This document shows positions 36,923-46,166 of a stretch of DNA of 64,000 nt, in pieces. Position 1 is the stretch's first letter. Each line of letters starts with the position of its first letter. The notes under the pieces were generated by a model. It was not told the origin of the DNA and did not search any database. It saw only the letters and a program-made list of their open reading frames with translations. The stretch comes from Bog-756 sp963778165. GTDB taxonomy: Bacteria; Actinomycetota; Acidimicrobiia; Acidimicrobiales; RAAP-2. The translations under genes were made by a program, and so were the position numbers. The stretch covers positions 1 through 64,000 of the forward strand of contig CAVZTE010000007.1 in the NCBI GenBank assembly GCA_963778165.1, read 5' to 3'.

Positions 36923-37889
36923 TCACGAACCGATGTGGTCGGCGGGGACCGAGCCCAACCGTCCGGCCTGGTAGTCCTCGAAGGCCTGAGCCACTTCCTC
37001 TTTGGTGTTCATGACGAAGGGCCCGTAGGCGTACACCGGCTCCCGGATGGGCTGGCCGCCGAGGATGAGCACGTCCAGATTGGGCGTGCGCGACTCCTGC
37101 TCGGCTGCCGCGGTGATGGTGAGGGAGTCCCCGTCCCCGAAGACGGCCAACCGGGCGCTGTCCACGGCATGGCCCTCGTCTCCCACCGTGCCGCGACCAC
37201 CCAGCACGTAGACCAGGGCGTTGAAGTCGCTCCGCCACGGGATCTCGACCCGGGCCCCGGGCGAGAGGGTGGCATGCACCATGGCCATGGGCGAGTGGGT
37301 GGAGCCGGGCCCGGCGTGACCGCCGAGCTCGCCGGCGATGACCCGGAACAGCGCACCTCCGTCCGGCGACGTCAGCAGCACCACGTGCGAGCTCCCGATG
37401 TCCTGATAGCGGGGGGCGATCATCTTGTCGGCCTTGGGCAGGTTCACCCACAGTTGGATCCCGTGGAACAGCCCGCCCGACGCCACCAGCTCTTCGGGTG
37501 GGGCCTCGATGTGGAGGATGCCCCCGCCGGCCGTCATCCACTGGGTGTCGCCGTTGGTGATGAGCCCACCGCCACCGATCGAGTCCTGGTGTTGGAAGGT
37601 GCCGTCGATCATGTAGGTCACCGTCTCGAAGCCGCGGTGCGGGATGCCACGGCGTGCCCTTGGGCTCACCGGGGGCGTACTCCACCTCGCCCATCTGGTC
37701 CATGTGGATGAACGGGTCCAGGTACCGGCGGTCCACGCCGGCAAAGGCCCGGTGCACCGGGAAGCCCTCACCCTCGAAGCCCGAGGGGGCGGTGGTCACC
37801 GACACCACCGGCCTGGCCGCACTCACTGACCGGTCCGGCGCCGCCACCCTGGGCAGCGCCAGTACATCGTCCACCGTTACTGCCGGCAT
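36923..37889 (-). CDS. pirin-family bicupin protein, one frame break
   Basis: Pirins are metal-binding double cupins, some acting as quercetinases or redox sensors. The N-terminal frame has PFIHMDQMGEVEY. The main frame has the pirin metal region HRGFETVTYMIDG, then HQDSIGGGG, GGGILHIE and HGIQLWVNLP, and the closing EEVAQAFEDYQAGRLG. The natural junction PKGTPWHPHRGF is broken near 37648 by one extra C (CATCCCGCAC for CATCCGCAC). Start ATG at 37889. The gene is divergent from the RodZ-like gene across a palindrome-rich region. Confidence 0.85.
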
Positions 37890-38174
37890 AGCCGACCTCC
37901 TTCGTTCTCGATCATCGTCGCACGTACTCGTCCTACCCGGCCGGCGTGGGCCCGGGCCGGTGTGGGCGCACGACCCGTCATCCGGGTCGCACTCCACCCC
38001 TCTCACCTCCTACTGTGCAACAGTACTTGCGCTCGCAACATTCCCCGGGGGGGACGTCCGCCCCGGGGTGGCTACGGGGCGTTCGGGGTCGGAGGTCAAG
38101 TTTGGCATCGAGCGCGACGAAAAACACCAGTGGACAGGTACGCTTCCCCCCACCGGGAAAGTCAGGAGACAAAC
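37890..38174. promoter_or_regulatory. divergent promoter region with stacked inverted repeats
   Basis: It lies between pirin and the RodZ-like gene. TACTGTGCAACAGTA (38011-38025) is a 6-bp stem with a 3-nt loop, and TTGCGCTCGCAA (38027-38038) is a 5-bp stem with a 2-nt loop. At 38043-38068 CCCCGGGG pairs with a second CCCCGGGG around the palindrome GGACGTCC, giving a very stable hairpin. The first two are operator-like and the last could attenuate transcription. Confidence 0.45.
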
Positions 38175-39299
38175 GTGATCTGGCAACGCGGCGGGACCAC
38201 CCGTCGTCGCGACGACCACGATGAAGAGTCGGACTCCTCCACCGAGGAGATCGGGACGTTGCTTCGACAGGCCAGGGAGGAGCGCGGCCTGGATCTCCTG
38301 ACGGTCCACGACCAGCTGGGCCGCCCCATCACCCATCTCGAAGCCCTGGAGAACGGTGACCTGGCCCGCCTGCCCGACCAGGCTCTGGCCCTGTCCACCC
38401 TGCGGCGCTACGCCGCCTTCGTCGGGCTGGACGGCGACTCCCTGGCCCTCCAGATGATCGACGCCTGGCCCGACACCGAACCCGCGCCGGCCCCGGACAA
38501 GCGCCCCACCGGCAAAGCGGCCCCGGCCACCAAGAAGCAGTCCGGCGGCAGCGGAGCCACGCCGGTGACCACCGTGGTGACCGCGGTGGCGTCGGAGCCG
38601 GACCACCTGCGGGCCTTCACCCAGACCGGCGAAGTGCCGATGGCCCGGTCGGGTGCCGCCCCGGTGGGCCAGGGCACCTACGGCTACGGAGTCGGGCCCG
38701 GGGCCCCCACCGGCACCTTCCCGGTGGTCCCCCGCCAGGAGATCAAGTCCAGCAAGCGGGCCGTGGCCAAAGCCCGCCGCCGACTGCGGGCCCCCACCTC
38801 GCTGAAGGTGATCACCTGGGTGGCCGTGGTGTTGGTGCTGATCGTGGCGGTGGGCTTCGGCATCCAGAAGTGGCGGCCCCAGTGGTTGGCCCGCACCCAC
38901 ATCCTCCGGGTGGCCGGACCCGTCACCCACTCGGGCGCCAAGACCACCCCCGGCACCACCCCCACCCCTCCGCCCTCCAAGGTCCAGCTCGGCACGTTCA
39001 CCAACCAGTCGGCCGTGCTCAACGTCAACACCGCCAACTTCACCGTGGCCATCTCCACGTCGGCCCGATGCTGGGTGCAGGTCACCAGCTCCAACTCGTC
39101 GACCCCCCTGCTCAGCGAGATCGTGCCGGCCGGCCAGCTCCTGGCCTACCCGGCCAAGGGGAAGGGGACCATCACCGTGGAGGTGGGTGCTTCGGCGGTG
39201 ACCGTGGCTGTCACCATCAAGGGCCAGATGGAGTTCCACAACTCCCCGAGCACCACCCCGTTCACCTATACCTTCAACCCCCCGGCAAGCGGTGGGTAG
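38175..39299 (+). CDS. RodZ-like HTH membrane protein
   Basis: A 374-residue protein beginning at a GTG with AGGAG upstream. Residues 25-95 are an Xre-like HTH of the RodZ/HTH_25 kind (IGTLLRQAREERGLDLLTVH, HLEALENGDLARLP). A long Pro/Ala/Thr linker follows, then one membrane helix (SLKVITWVAVVLVLIVAVGF, about 215-235), and a periplasmic-side DUF4115-like beta domain (ARCWVQVTSSNSSTPLLSEI, PAGQLLAYPAKGKGTITVEVG). RodZ links the cytoskeleton to cell shape in rods; actinobacterial versions are less understood. It is convergent with ctaG and overlaps its 3' end by 26 nt. Confidence 0.8.
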   Translation: MIWQRGGTTRRRDDHDEESDSSTEEIGTLLRQAREERGLDLLTVHDQLGRPITHLEALENGDLARLPDQALALSTLRRYAAFVGLDGDSLALQMIDAWPDTEPAPAPDKRPTGKAAPATKKQSGGSGATPVTTVVTAVASEPDHLRAFTQTGEVPMARSGAAPVGQGTYGYGVGPGAPTGTFPVVPRQEIKSSKRAVAKARRRLRAPTSLKVITWVAVVLVLIVAVGFGIQKWRPQWLARTHILRVAGPVTHSGAKTTPGTTPTPPPSKVQLGTFTNQSAVLNVNTANFTVAISTSARCWVQVTSSNSSTPLLSEIVPAGQLLAYPAKGKGTITVEVGASAVTVAVTIKGQMEFHNSPSTTPFTYTFNPPASGG

Positions 39300-40266
39300 C
39301 CGGCACCTCGACCGCCGGCACCTCGACCGCCGGCCCCTGGGCCTCCGGCCCCGATCCGTGGCCGGGGAGGATCGCCGGGCCCCCCGGCCCTGAACGCTGC
39401 TGAGCGGCCTCCGCCGCCGCCTCGGCGTCCAGTCGGGCGTCGATGCGGGCGGTCTTGCGTTCCTCGAACCTGACCCACTGGAAGAAGATGGGGATGAGGG
39501 CCAAGAAGGTGAACAGCTCGGCGCCGATCCACAGGATGGCGGCCCCCGAGTGGGTGCTGGCCACGGTGTACATCGATGCCGCCGGCCTGGTCTCGCTGAG
39601 CAGGGCCAGGGCCAGGAACGACTCCAGCGGCACCCCGATCAGCAGGTTGCCCATCCTCACCCCGTAGCCCATCTTCCAGTGGGGTACCGGGTCCACGCCG
39701 ACCAGCGGCCACCAGAACAGGGTGGAGGCGAAGAGGAAGCCCAGGTTGACCAGGTCCATCACCCACATGTGGAGCATGGCGAAGTTGAGGGCCGACGTGA
39801 GGAAGAAGGCGAACATCGAGAAGTAGTACAGGGCCCACACCGGGAGGGGGTGGGTGAGCACCTTGAACGGTCGGCTGTTGAGGATGGAGAGCAGCCTGAC
39901 CTTGCCGGCCCGGCCGGAGGTCTGGAGGGCCAGGGTCATCGGCGCCCCCATGGCCAGAAGGGGCGGGCCGATCACCATCAGGAGCAGGTGCTGGATCACG
40001 TGCGCCTGGAAGTACTCCATGGTGAACGTGGCCACCGGCGACTCGAGGGCGATCACGATGGCCAACAGGCCGGCCATGAACGAGACGGTCCGCTTACCGC
40101 TCCATCGCCGGCCCCGGGTGGACAGGATCCACTCCGCCCGCAGGTACCAGACGGCCAGACCGATGGCCACCACCGTCACCAACAGGCCGAACGGGCTGAA
40201 CTCCCACTGGGTGGTGGCGTTGTGGACGGTGAACCCCAACCGGTCGGTTCCGTTCATGTCCGGCAC
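39274..40266 (-). CDS. CtaG-type cytochrome c oxidase (caa3) assembly membrane protein
   Basis: A 330-residue integral membrane protein with about seven helices. HVIQHLLLMVIGPPLLAMG, a tract typical of the Caa3_CtaG family, is followed by HPLPVWALYYFSMFAFFLTS, FASTLFWWPLVGVDPVPHW and GAAILWIGAELFTFLALIPI. The C-terminal 60 residues are a disordered Pro/Ala/Gly tail with a repeated AVEVPAVEVPAT. CtaG supports copper-centre assembly of terminal oxidases; actinomycete homologues are less defined. No oxidase subunit gene is nearby. Confidence 0.82.
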   Translation of the reverse strand: MPDMNGTDRLGFTVHNATTQWEFSPFGLLVTVVAIGLAVWYLRAEWILSTRGRRWSGKRTVSFMAGLLAIVIALESPVATFTMEYFQAHVIQHLLLMVIGPPLLAMGAPMTLALQTSGRAGKVRLLSILNSRPFKVLTHPLPVWALYYFSMFAFFLTSALNFAMLHMWVMDLVNLGFLFASTLFWWPLVGVDPVPHWKMGYGVRMGNLLIGVPLESFLALALLSETRPAASMYTVASTHSGAAILWIGAELFTFLALIPIFFQWVRFEERKTARIDARLDAEAAAEAAQQRSGPGGPAILPGHGSGPEAQGPAVEVPAVEVPATHRLPGG

Positions 40267-40349
40267 CGCCCCAGGTTACCGAGCGTGCGGGCCGCATCCC
40301 ATTCGGCCCGCCGGCCAGGCTCCGACCGGACCCGGCCCCGGTCAGAGCG

Positions 40350-40845
40350 TCAGCTGGGAACCTCCCGGCTGATCAGCCCGGTCTCGACGTCGTAGCGCCA
40401 CCCCTCCACCACCACGCCGGGAGCCAGGAGCTGGCACGACCGGACCCGCTCTACGTCCTCCCGCAGGGCCGACTCCGGGTCCTCCATGGTCAGGAACTCC
40501 CAGCCGTCGGTGTCGGCCACTCCCTCCTCGGCCAGGTCCGACTTGATGGAGGCGTCGTCGAGGGCGGCCATGGCACACCCGGTGTGCTGCATGACGGCGA
40601 TCCGGCGCACCGCCAGGAACCTGGTGGCCAGGATCAGTGAGCGCAGGACGTCCGTGGTGACCCGGCCGCCGGCGTTGCGCATGATCTTGGCGTCGCCGGG
40701 ACCGAGGCCCAGCATGGCCAGCGGCTCGATCCGGCTGTCCATGCAGGTGACCAGCCCGAACTTCTTGGCGGCGCGGAGCCGGGATGCCGGCCAGCCCGAA
40801 CCGGGATGCGTAGCCTCGATTGGCCTCGAAGAGATCGTCGAACAT
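40350..40845 (-). CDS. beta-class carbonic anhydrase, one frame break
   Basis: A small beta-carbonic anhydrase of about 165 residues that interconverts CO2 and bicarbonate. Zinc ligands are visible: Cys and Asp of VTCMDSRIEP (CxDxR), and His and Cys of MQHTGCAM (HxxC), with RNAGGRVT between them. The start MFDDLFEANRGYASRFG (ATG 40845) is in another frame; an extra C near 40783 (GCTCCGCGCC for GCTCGCGCC) separates it from AAKKFGLV. The gene is divergent from the nitronate monooxygenase gene with an 89-bp gap. Confidence 0.85.
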
Positions 40846-40934
40846 GCCGCGCCAGCATGGCAGAACCGGCCGAAGGGCGGAACCGACAGGGACCCGTCGT
40901 CGTAGGCTCGACCCCACCGGAGGTGGCGAGGGCC

Positions 40935-41978
40935 ATGGATCTGCTGGGCATGTCGATGCGGTGGCCGATCATCGGGGCCCCGATGGCCGGTGGGCCGTCC
41001 AACCCGGAGCTGGCGGCCGCCGTCACCAACGCCGGGGGGCTGGGCTTTCTGGCCGCGGGATATCGGACCCCGGAGATCGTGGCGGAGGAGATCGCCGACC
41101 TCCGGCGCAGGACGTCCGGCCCGTTCGGCGTGAACCTGTTCGTACCCCAGGACCCCACCGTCGACCGGGAGGCGCTCGAGGCCTACGTGGACTCCCTGCG
41201 GCCCGAGGCGGCCGCCGCCGGGGTGGAGGCCGTGGCGGCCTGGGACGACGACAGCTGGTCGGACAAGCTGGACCTCCTGGCCGAGGAGGCCGTCCCGTTG
41301 GTGAGCTTCACCTTCGGGTGCCCACCGCCATCGGTGATCGCCCGGCTCCACGGGGCCGGCTCGAAGGTGGCCGTCACCGTGACCGACCCGGCCGAGGCCC
41401 GCCTGGCCCAAGGGGCCGGGGCCGACGCCGTGGCGGCCCAGGGCACCGAGGCCGGGGGGCACCAGGGCTCGTTCACCGATGACGTCCCTCCCGATACCGG
41501 CTGGGGGTTGGTGGCCCTGATCACCGCGGTCCGGCACGCCGTCGACCTGCCGGTGCTGGCGGCCGGCGGCCTCATGACCGGCCACGACGTGGCCGCCGCC
41601 ACCCGGGCCGGTGCCGGCGCCGCCGTCCTCGGCACCGCCCTGCTGCGAACCCCCGAGAGCGGGGCCCACGTCATCCACAAAGCCGCTCTGGCCGATCCCG
41701 CCTTCGCCGGCACCGCTCTCACCCGGGCCTTCAGCGGCCGGCGGGCCCGGGGGCTGGTCAACGGGTTCATGCGGGCCCATCCCGACGCCCCCAGCGGCTA
41801 TCCCTACATCAACAACGCCACCCGGGCCCTGCGCCGGGCGGCGCTGGACCGGCACGATCCGCACGGCATCAACCTCTGGGCCGGGCAGGGGTTCCGACTG
41901 GCCGAAGAGCGGCCGGCGGCCGACGTCGTGGCCCGGATCGGCGCCGAGTTCGACGCCGTCGATGGCACCGGTCGGTGA
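40935..41978 (+). CDS. nitronate monooxygenase-like FMN oxidoreductase
   Basis: A 347-residue FMN TIM barrel of the NPD/2-nitropropane dioxygenase family. WPIIGAPMAGGPSNPELAAA and GGLGFLAAGYRTPE mark the N-terminus; QGTEAGGHQGSF holds the catalytic His region; LPVLAAGGLMTGHDV and AGAAVLGTALLRTPES bind the FMN phosphate. Members oxidise alkyl nitronates, but many act on other substrates. ATG at 40935 has GAGGG upstream and leaves a divergent promoter toward carbonic anhydrase; a start at 40857 is possible. Confidence 0.88.
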   Translation: MDLLGMSMRWPIIGAPMAGGPSNPELAAAVTNAGGLGFLAAGYRTPEIVAEEIADLRRRTSGPFGVNLFVPQDPTVDREALEAYVDSLRPEAAAAGVEAVAAWDDDSWSDKLDLLAEEAVPLVSFTFGCPPPSVIARLHGAGSKVAVTVTDPAEARLAQGAGADAVAAQGTEAGGHQGSFTDDVPPDTGWGLVALITAVRHAVDLPVLAAGGLMTGHDVAAATRAGAGAAVLGTALLRTPESGAHVIHKAALADPAFAGTALTRAFSGRRARGLVNGFMRAHPDAPSGYPYINNATRALRRAALDRHDPHGINLWAGQGFRLAEERPAADVVARIGAEFDAVDGTGR

Positions 41979-42116
41979 GCGGCGGCGGGCTGCAGGCCGA
42001 GGGGCCGGCCCGCCCTGAGCCGGGAAGCCGACCGCGGTCGGTGCTACATTTCTGCCCTTCGAGCGCGCCGCCCGGCCTCGACCGCGGCCACGACGCCACC
42101 GGGCCTGGGAGGGTGC

Positions 42117-43016
42117 ATGCGGCTGGGTATCACCACTCCGGTCCTCTCCATGGTCCCCGGGACCGAGGCCACCTGGGAGCTGGACGGGACCATCGAGGAC
42201 GTGGCCGCCGTAACCACCGCGGCCGAGCGCCTGGGGTACGACTTCGTGACCTGTGCCGAGCACGTGGTGGTGCCGACCGACGTCGCCGCGGAGCGGGGCA
42301 GTCGCTACTGGGACCCCCTGGCCACCTTGGGCTACCTGGCCGCGGTGACCTCACAGATCCACCTGGCCACCAACGTGGTGGTCCTCGGCTACCACCACCC
42401 GTTGGAGATCGCCAAGCGCTACGGCACCCTGGACCAGGTGTCGGGCGGCCGGTTGATCCTGGGGGTGGGGGTGGGCTCCCTGCGGGAGGAGTTCGAGCTG
42501 CTGGGTCGACCGTTCGACGACCGAGGCGCCCGGGCCGACGATGCGCTGCGGGCCCTGCGGTCCTCCCTGTCGGAGCGCCGGCCGGAGTATTCGGGCCACT
42601 ACTACCGCTACGCCGACGTGGTGATGGACCCCTGCGCCCGGCAGGACCCGGTGCCCCTGTGGATCGGTGGGCGCACGGCCCGCTCGCTACGCCGGGCCGT
42701 CGAGCTGGGGGACGGGTGGGCCCCCTTCGGGATCCGGGCCGTCGATGTCACCACCATGCTGGCCGCGGCCCGGGCCACGCCGGCCTGGGCCGCCCGCAAC
42801 GGACCGCTCGAGGTGGTGCTCCGCAACGGCCGGCCCCTCGACCCCCTCGACGACCCCGAGGGGGCCCGGCGCATGGTCGACCGGCTGGTCGGGGCCGGAG
42901 CCACCGGCCTGCAGGTGTGGTTTGCCCACCGCTCGCTGGACCACTACCTCGAACAGCTCGAGGCCATGGCCGAGCTCATGGGAGCCGAAGGCGTGAACGA
43001 AGGGGTGGAACAGTGA
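42117..43016 (+). CDS. LLM-class F420-dependent oxidoreductase
   Basis: A 299-residue luciferase-like barrel: MRLGITTPVL, YDFVTCAEHVVVP, IHLATNVVVLGYHHPLEIAK, LDQVSGGRLILGVGVGSLRE and PLWIGGRTARSLRRAVELGD. The order and spacing match F420-dependent LLM enzymes. Its TGA overlaps the GTG of the next gene, a rarely seen partner, so the pair probably works on one substrate. The upstream gap of 138 nt has no clear promoter motif. Confidence 0.85.
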   Translation: MRLGITTPVLSMVPGTEATWELDGTIEDVAAVTTAAERLGYDFVTCAEHVVVPTDVAAERGSRYWDPLATLGYLAAVTSQIHLATNVVVLGYHHPLEIAKRYGTLDQVSGGRLILGVGVGSLREEFELLGRPFDDRGARADDALRALRSSLSERRPEYSGHYYRYADVVMDPCARQDPVPLWIGGRTARSLRRAVELGDGWAPFGIRAVDVTTMLAAARATPAWAARNGPLEVVLRNGRPLDPLDDPEGARRMVDRLVGAGATGLQVWFAHRSLDHYLEQLEAMAELMGAEGVNEGVEQ

Positions 43017-43762
43017 ACCGGGTCAAAGTGGGCTTCTTCTCCCTGTCGCACCGGTCCCCCACGGGTGACGACCGCCCGTATCTCCAGTGGCACCAGCTCG
43101 ACCACCTGCCCGAGCAGTATCAGCTGCCCGGGATGATCCTGGGTCGTCGGTGGGCCTCCACCCCGGCCTGTCGGGCGGCCCGGGCCGCCGAGGACGGCGA
43201 GTGGGCGCAGGTGGAGCACGTGGTCTGCTACCTGATGGGGAGCCCGGTGGACGAGACCATCGACGGGTTCCTGGCCCTCGGCCGCCACCTGGCCGAACTC
43301 GGCCGCTTCCCCCACAGCCTGCCCTCCCAGTACCGGGGAGGGCTCCGGCTCTTGGAGGCCCAGGCCGCGCCGCGGGTGCTGGTCTCTGCCGAGGTGGTCC
43401 CCTTCCGGCCCCACCAGGGCATCTACCTCATCGTCGAGGAGCCCGACCCCGCCGATCGGGTGGTCCAGGATGCCTACCTGCAGCGGATGCACACCGAGGT
43501 CCTGCCCGAGCTGGTGTCGGTGCCGGGCGTGGCCGGGGCCTGGTCCTTCGGCACCACGCCGTCCATCCGGCGGCCCATGTTCAGCGACGGCGACTACCGG
43601 ATGACCGTGTGCTACCTGGACGACGACCCGGCCGAGGTGGGCCAGCGGATGAGACCGGTGCTCGACCGGATGTGGGGCACCGCACCGGTCCGCCCGGTGC
43701 TGGCCGCGCCGTTCCACTCCCTGCTGTCCTGGGACGGGGCCGACGTCGGTCCCCGGAGCTGA
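43013..43762 (+). CDS. two-lobed ferredoxin-like (EthD-type) protein, function unknown
   Basis: A 249-residue soluble protein coupled by GTGA overlap to the LLM oxidoreductase. The sequence seems to hold two alpha/beta ferredoxin-like lobes: VKVGFFSLSHRSPTGDDRPY with QWHQLDHLPEQYQLPG, and QGIYLIVEEPDPADRV with YLQRMHTEVLPELVSVPG. Each has the helix with a conserved His seen in EthD-like proteins (HQLDHLPEQ, MHTEVLPEL). I do not know a described function. It may bind or isomerise the product of the partner enzyme. Confidence 0.6.
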   Translation: MNRVKVGFFSLSHRSPTGDDRPYLQWHQLDHLPEQYQLPGMILGRRWASTPACRAARAAEDGEWAQVEHVVCYLMGSPVDETIDGFLALGRHLAELGRFPHSLPSQYRGGLRLLEAQAAPRVLVSAEVVPFRPHQGIYLIVEEPDPADRVVQDAYLQRMHTEVLPELVSVPGVAGAWSFGTTPSIRRPMFSDGDYRMTVCYLDDDPAEVGQRMRPVLDRMWGTAPVRPVLAAPFHSLLSWDGADVGPRS

Positions 43763-43845
43763 CCACCGCTGGTCCTGGTGGGGGTCACACCGCCGGGCTC
43801 CCCGCCCGGTACCCGAGGTCCAAGCTTCAGGATCGGGCCCTAGCT

Positions 43846-43853
43846 GCCGATAC
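43846..43853 (+). promoter_or_regulatory. GCCGATAC box upstream of the c-di-GMP gene
   Basis: GCCGATAC resembles the GCCGATAA -10 element of WhiG/FliA-type sigma factors. It lies 103 nt before the PAS-GGDEF-EAL start. No TAAA-type -35 is seen at the right distance, so support is thin. Confidence 0.2.
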
Positions 43854-43955
43854 TGGGTAAACCCCTGAGGGACGCCTGGTCGGGCCGGACCGAATGGTTC
43901 ATCGTCGCCCACTACAGGCTCGACGCCACCTCTTCACTTCATCGAGAGAGGCGTC

Positions 43956-46151
43956 ATGCCGCCACCCCGCGACGTCCCGAGGTCGCCCTCCGGTATCGGG
44001 AGCACCACGTTGTTGGCGCCGGCCGATCAGCCGGAGGAGATGCCCCGCGGCCTGAACCGCATGATCGCCGGACGGCGGTCGGCCGAGCAGGACCTGGCCT
44101 CGAGCCAGCGCCGGCTGGCCCAGGCCCAGCGCATCGCCCACTTGGGCAACTTCGACTACGACCGGGCGAGCGGCCGGATGACCATGTCGGAGGAGGCCGG
44201 CCGGATCCTCCAGACCCATCCGGAGCAGCTGACCGAGTTGGAACCCCTGGCCTCGCTGGTACATCCCGACGACGCCAACACCTTCGGGCAGATCTGGGCC
44301 GACGCCCTGGGCCGGGGGGAGGCCTTCGACGTCATCTGCCGTTTCGTTCCGGCCAACTCGGTGCGGCGCTGGATCCGCTTCATCGGTCTCCCCGAGTTGG
44401 TGAACGGCGTGGTGGTCAGCGTCTCGGGCACCATGATGGACGAGACCGAGCGGGTCGAGGACTACCGGGTCATGCGATCCGCCCAGAGCCGCTTCGAGAT
44501 CGGGTTCGAGCAGGCCGCCATCGCCACGGTGATCGCCGATGTCACCGGCTCACCCATCCGGGTCAATCCGGCGGCGTGCCTTCTGCTGGGCCGACCGGCC
44601 CACCTCCTCATCGGACGTCGCATGGAGGAGTACACCCATCCTGACGATGTGCCGTTGGCGGAAGCCGCCCAGGCCGGCGTGGCCGCCGGCCTGGACTCCT
44701 ACGAGGACGAGCGCCGCTATCTGCGTCCCGACGGCTCCATGGTCTGGGCGCTGGCCCACGTCACCTTGGTCCGGGACGACACCGGTGAACCCGAGTACTT
44801 CTTCGTCCAGCTCCAGGACATCACTGAGCGCAAGCTGATGGAGCACACCCTGGCCTATCAGGCCCGGCACGACTCCCTTACCGGACTGCCCAACCGGGTC
44901 CTGCTCAACGAGCGACTGACCCAGGGCCTGGCCGGTGCCCGGCAGCGGGGGTCGACGGTGGGAGTGCTCTTCCTCGATGTCGACCATTTCAAGGTGGTCA
45001 ACGACTCGTTGGGCCATACCTCCGGCGACGCCCTGCTGTGCCACACTGCGGCCCAGATCGCCGCCGCCATCCGTCCGGGTGACTCCGTGGCCCGGTTCGG
45101 CGGGGACGAGTTCGTGGTGGTGTGCGACGACGTGTCTGCCGCCGAGGCCCGGCGGATCGCCCAGCGGATCCTGGCCACGTTGAGCCTGCCGTGCCGGTTG
45201 GACAACGAAGAGCTTCGGGTCACGGCCAGCTTGGGCATCGCCATCTCCGATGACCAGGCCACCCCCGAGAGCCTGCTCCGCGACTCCGACTCCGCCATGT
45301 ACCGGGCCAAGGAGCGCGGCCGGGGCAGCATCGAACTGTTCGACGAGGCACTGCGGGCCAAGGTCGAACGGCGGATGACCACGGCCTCGGCCCTGAACCG
45401 GGCCCTCGAACGCGGCGAGTTCGCCGTGCACTACCAGCCGGTGGTCGACCTCTCGAGCGGGTCCATGGTCCGCACCGAGGCCCTGCTCCGGTGGCACCAT
45501 CCCGAGCGCGGCCTGGTGGGCCCGGCCGAGTTCATCCCTCTGGCCGAGGAGACCGGGCTCATCGTCCCCATCGGGGCCTGGGTCCTGAGTCAGGCCTGTG
45601 ACCAACTGGTCCGGTGGCAGCGGACCGACCCGGACCTGTCGATTGCCGTGAACATCTCGGTCCGGCAATTGCTAGCGCCGGGCATCACCGACGTGGTGGC
45701 CGACCTGTTGGCTGCCACCGGACTTGATCCCGCCGATCTCAGCCTGGAGCTGACCGAGAGCATCTTCATGGGCGACGTGGAGTTCTTCGGTCTGATCCTG
45801 GCGGACCTCAAAGGCCTCGGGGTCCGCCTGGCCATCGACGACTTCGGCACCGGCTACTCGTCACTCAGCTATCTGAAGCGCTTCCCCTTCGACGCCGTCA
45901 AAGTCGACCGGGTGTTCGTCAGCGGCCTGGGCATCGACCAGCACGACTCGGCACTGGTGGCGGCCATCTTCGCCCTGGCCGAGGCCTTCGACCTCGAGGT
46001 CACCGCCGAGGGCATCGAGACCGAGGGCCAGCTGGCCCACCTCAAAGCACTCCACTGCCACCTGGCCCAGGGCTTCTATCTGGCCCGGCCCCTCCCGGCC
46101 TCGGACATCACCGACCTGCTGGCCCGTTCCCATCGTTGGGAGGTGGACTGA
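43956..46151 (+). CDS. PAS-PAS-GGDEF-EAL cyclic-di-GMP turnover protein
   Basis: A 731-residue cytoplasmic signalling protein with no membrane segment. Residues 55-165 and 180-290 are PAS domains (the second with YTHPDDVPLAEAA and PEYFFVQLQDITERK). Residues 300-460 are a diguanylate cyclase with intact RFGGDEFVVV. Residues 470-720 are an EAL phosphodiesterase with TEALLRWHHP, LTESIF, DDFGTGYSSL and VTAEGIETEGQ. Both active-site motifs look complete, so it could make and break c-di-GMP, with the PAS input deciding which. It stands alone as a transcription unit. Confidence 0.92.
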   Translation: MPPPRDVPRSPSGIGSTTLLAPADQPEEMPRGLNRMIAGRRSAEQDLASSQRRLAQAQRIAHLGNFDYDRASGRMTMSEEAGRILQTHPEQLTELEPLASLVHPDDANTFGQIWADALGRGEAFDVICRFVPANSVRRWIRFIGLPELVNGVVVSVSGTMMDETERVEDYRVMRSAQSRFEIGFEQAAIATVIADVTGSPIRVNPAACLLLGRPAHLLIGRRMEEYTHPDDVPLAEAAQAGVAAGLDSYEDERRYLRPDGSMVWALAHVTLVRDDTGEPEYFFVQLQDITERKLMEHTLAYQARHDSLTGLPNRVLLNERLTQGLAGARQRGSTVGVLFLDVDHFKVVNDSLGHTSGDALLCHTAAQIAAAIRPGDSVARFGGDEFVVVCDDVSAAEARRIAQRILATLSLPCRLDNEELRVTASLGIAISDDQATPESLLRDSDSAMYRAKERGRGSIELFDEALRAKVERRMTTASALNRALERGEFAVHYQPVVDLSSGSMVRTEALLRWHHPERGLVGPAEFIPLAEETGLIVPIGAWVLSQACDQLVRWQRTDPDLSIAVNISVRQLLAPGITDVVADLLAATGLDPADLSLELTESIFMGDVEFFGLILADLKGLGVRLAIDDFGTGYSSLSYLKRFPFDAVKVDRVFVSGLGIDQHDSALVAAIFALAEAFDLEVTAEGIETEGQLAHLKALHCHLAQGFYLARPLPASDITDLLARSHRWEVD

Positions 46152-46166
46152 CCCTCGACGGGCCGC

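Noticed and set aside
40350..42263. 637-codon minus-strand frame ending in carbonic anhydrase
   Set aside because: Only the last 150 codons are carbonic anhydrase; the rest is antisense to nitronate monooxygenase.
43763..43955. c-di-GMP riboswitch before the GGDEF-EAL gene
   Set aside because: No GEMM-I or GEMM-II core sequence or folding pattern was visible.
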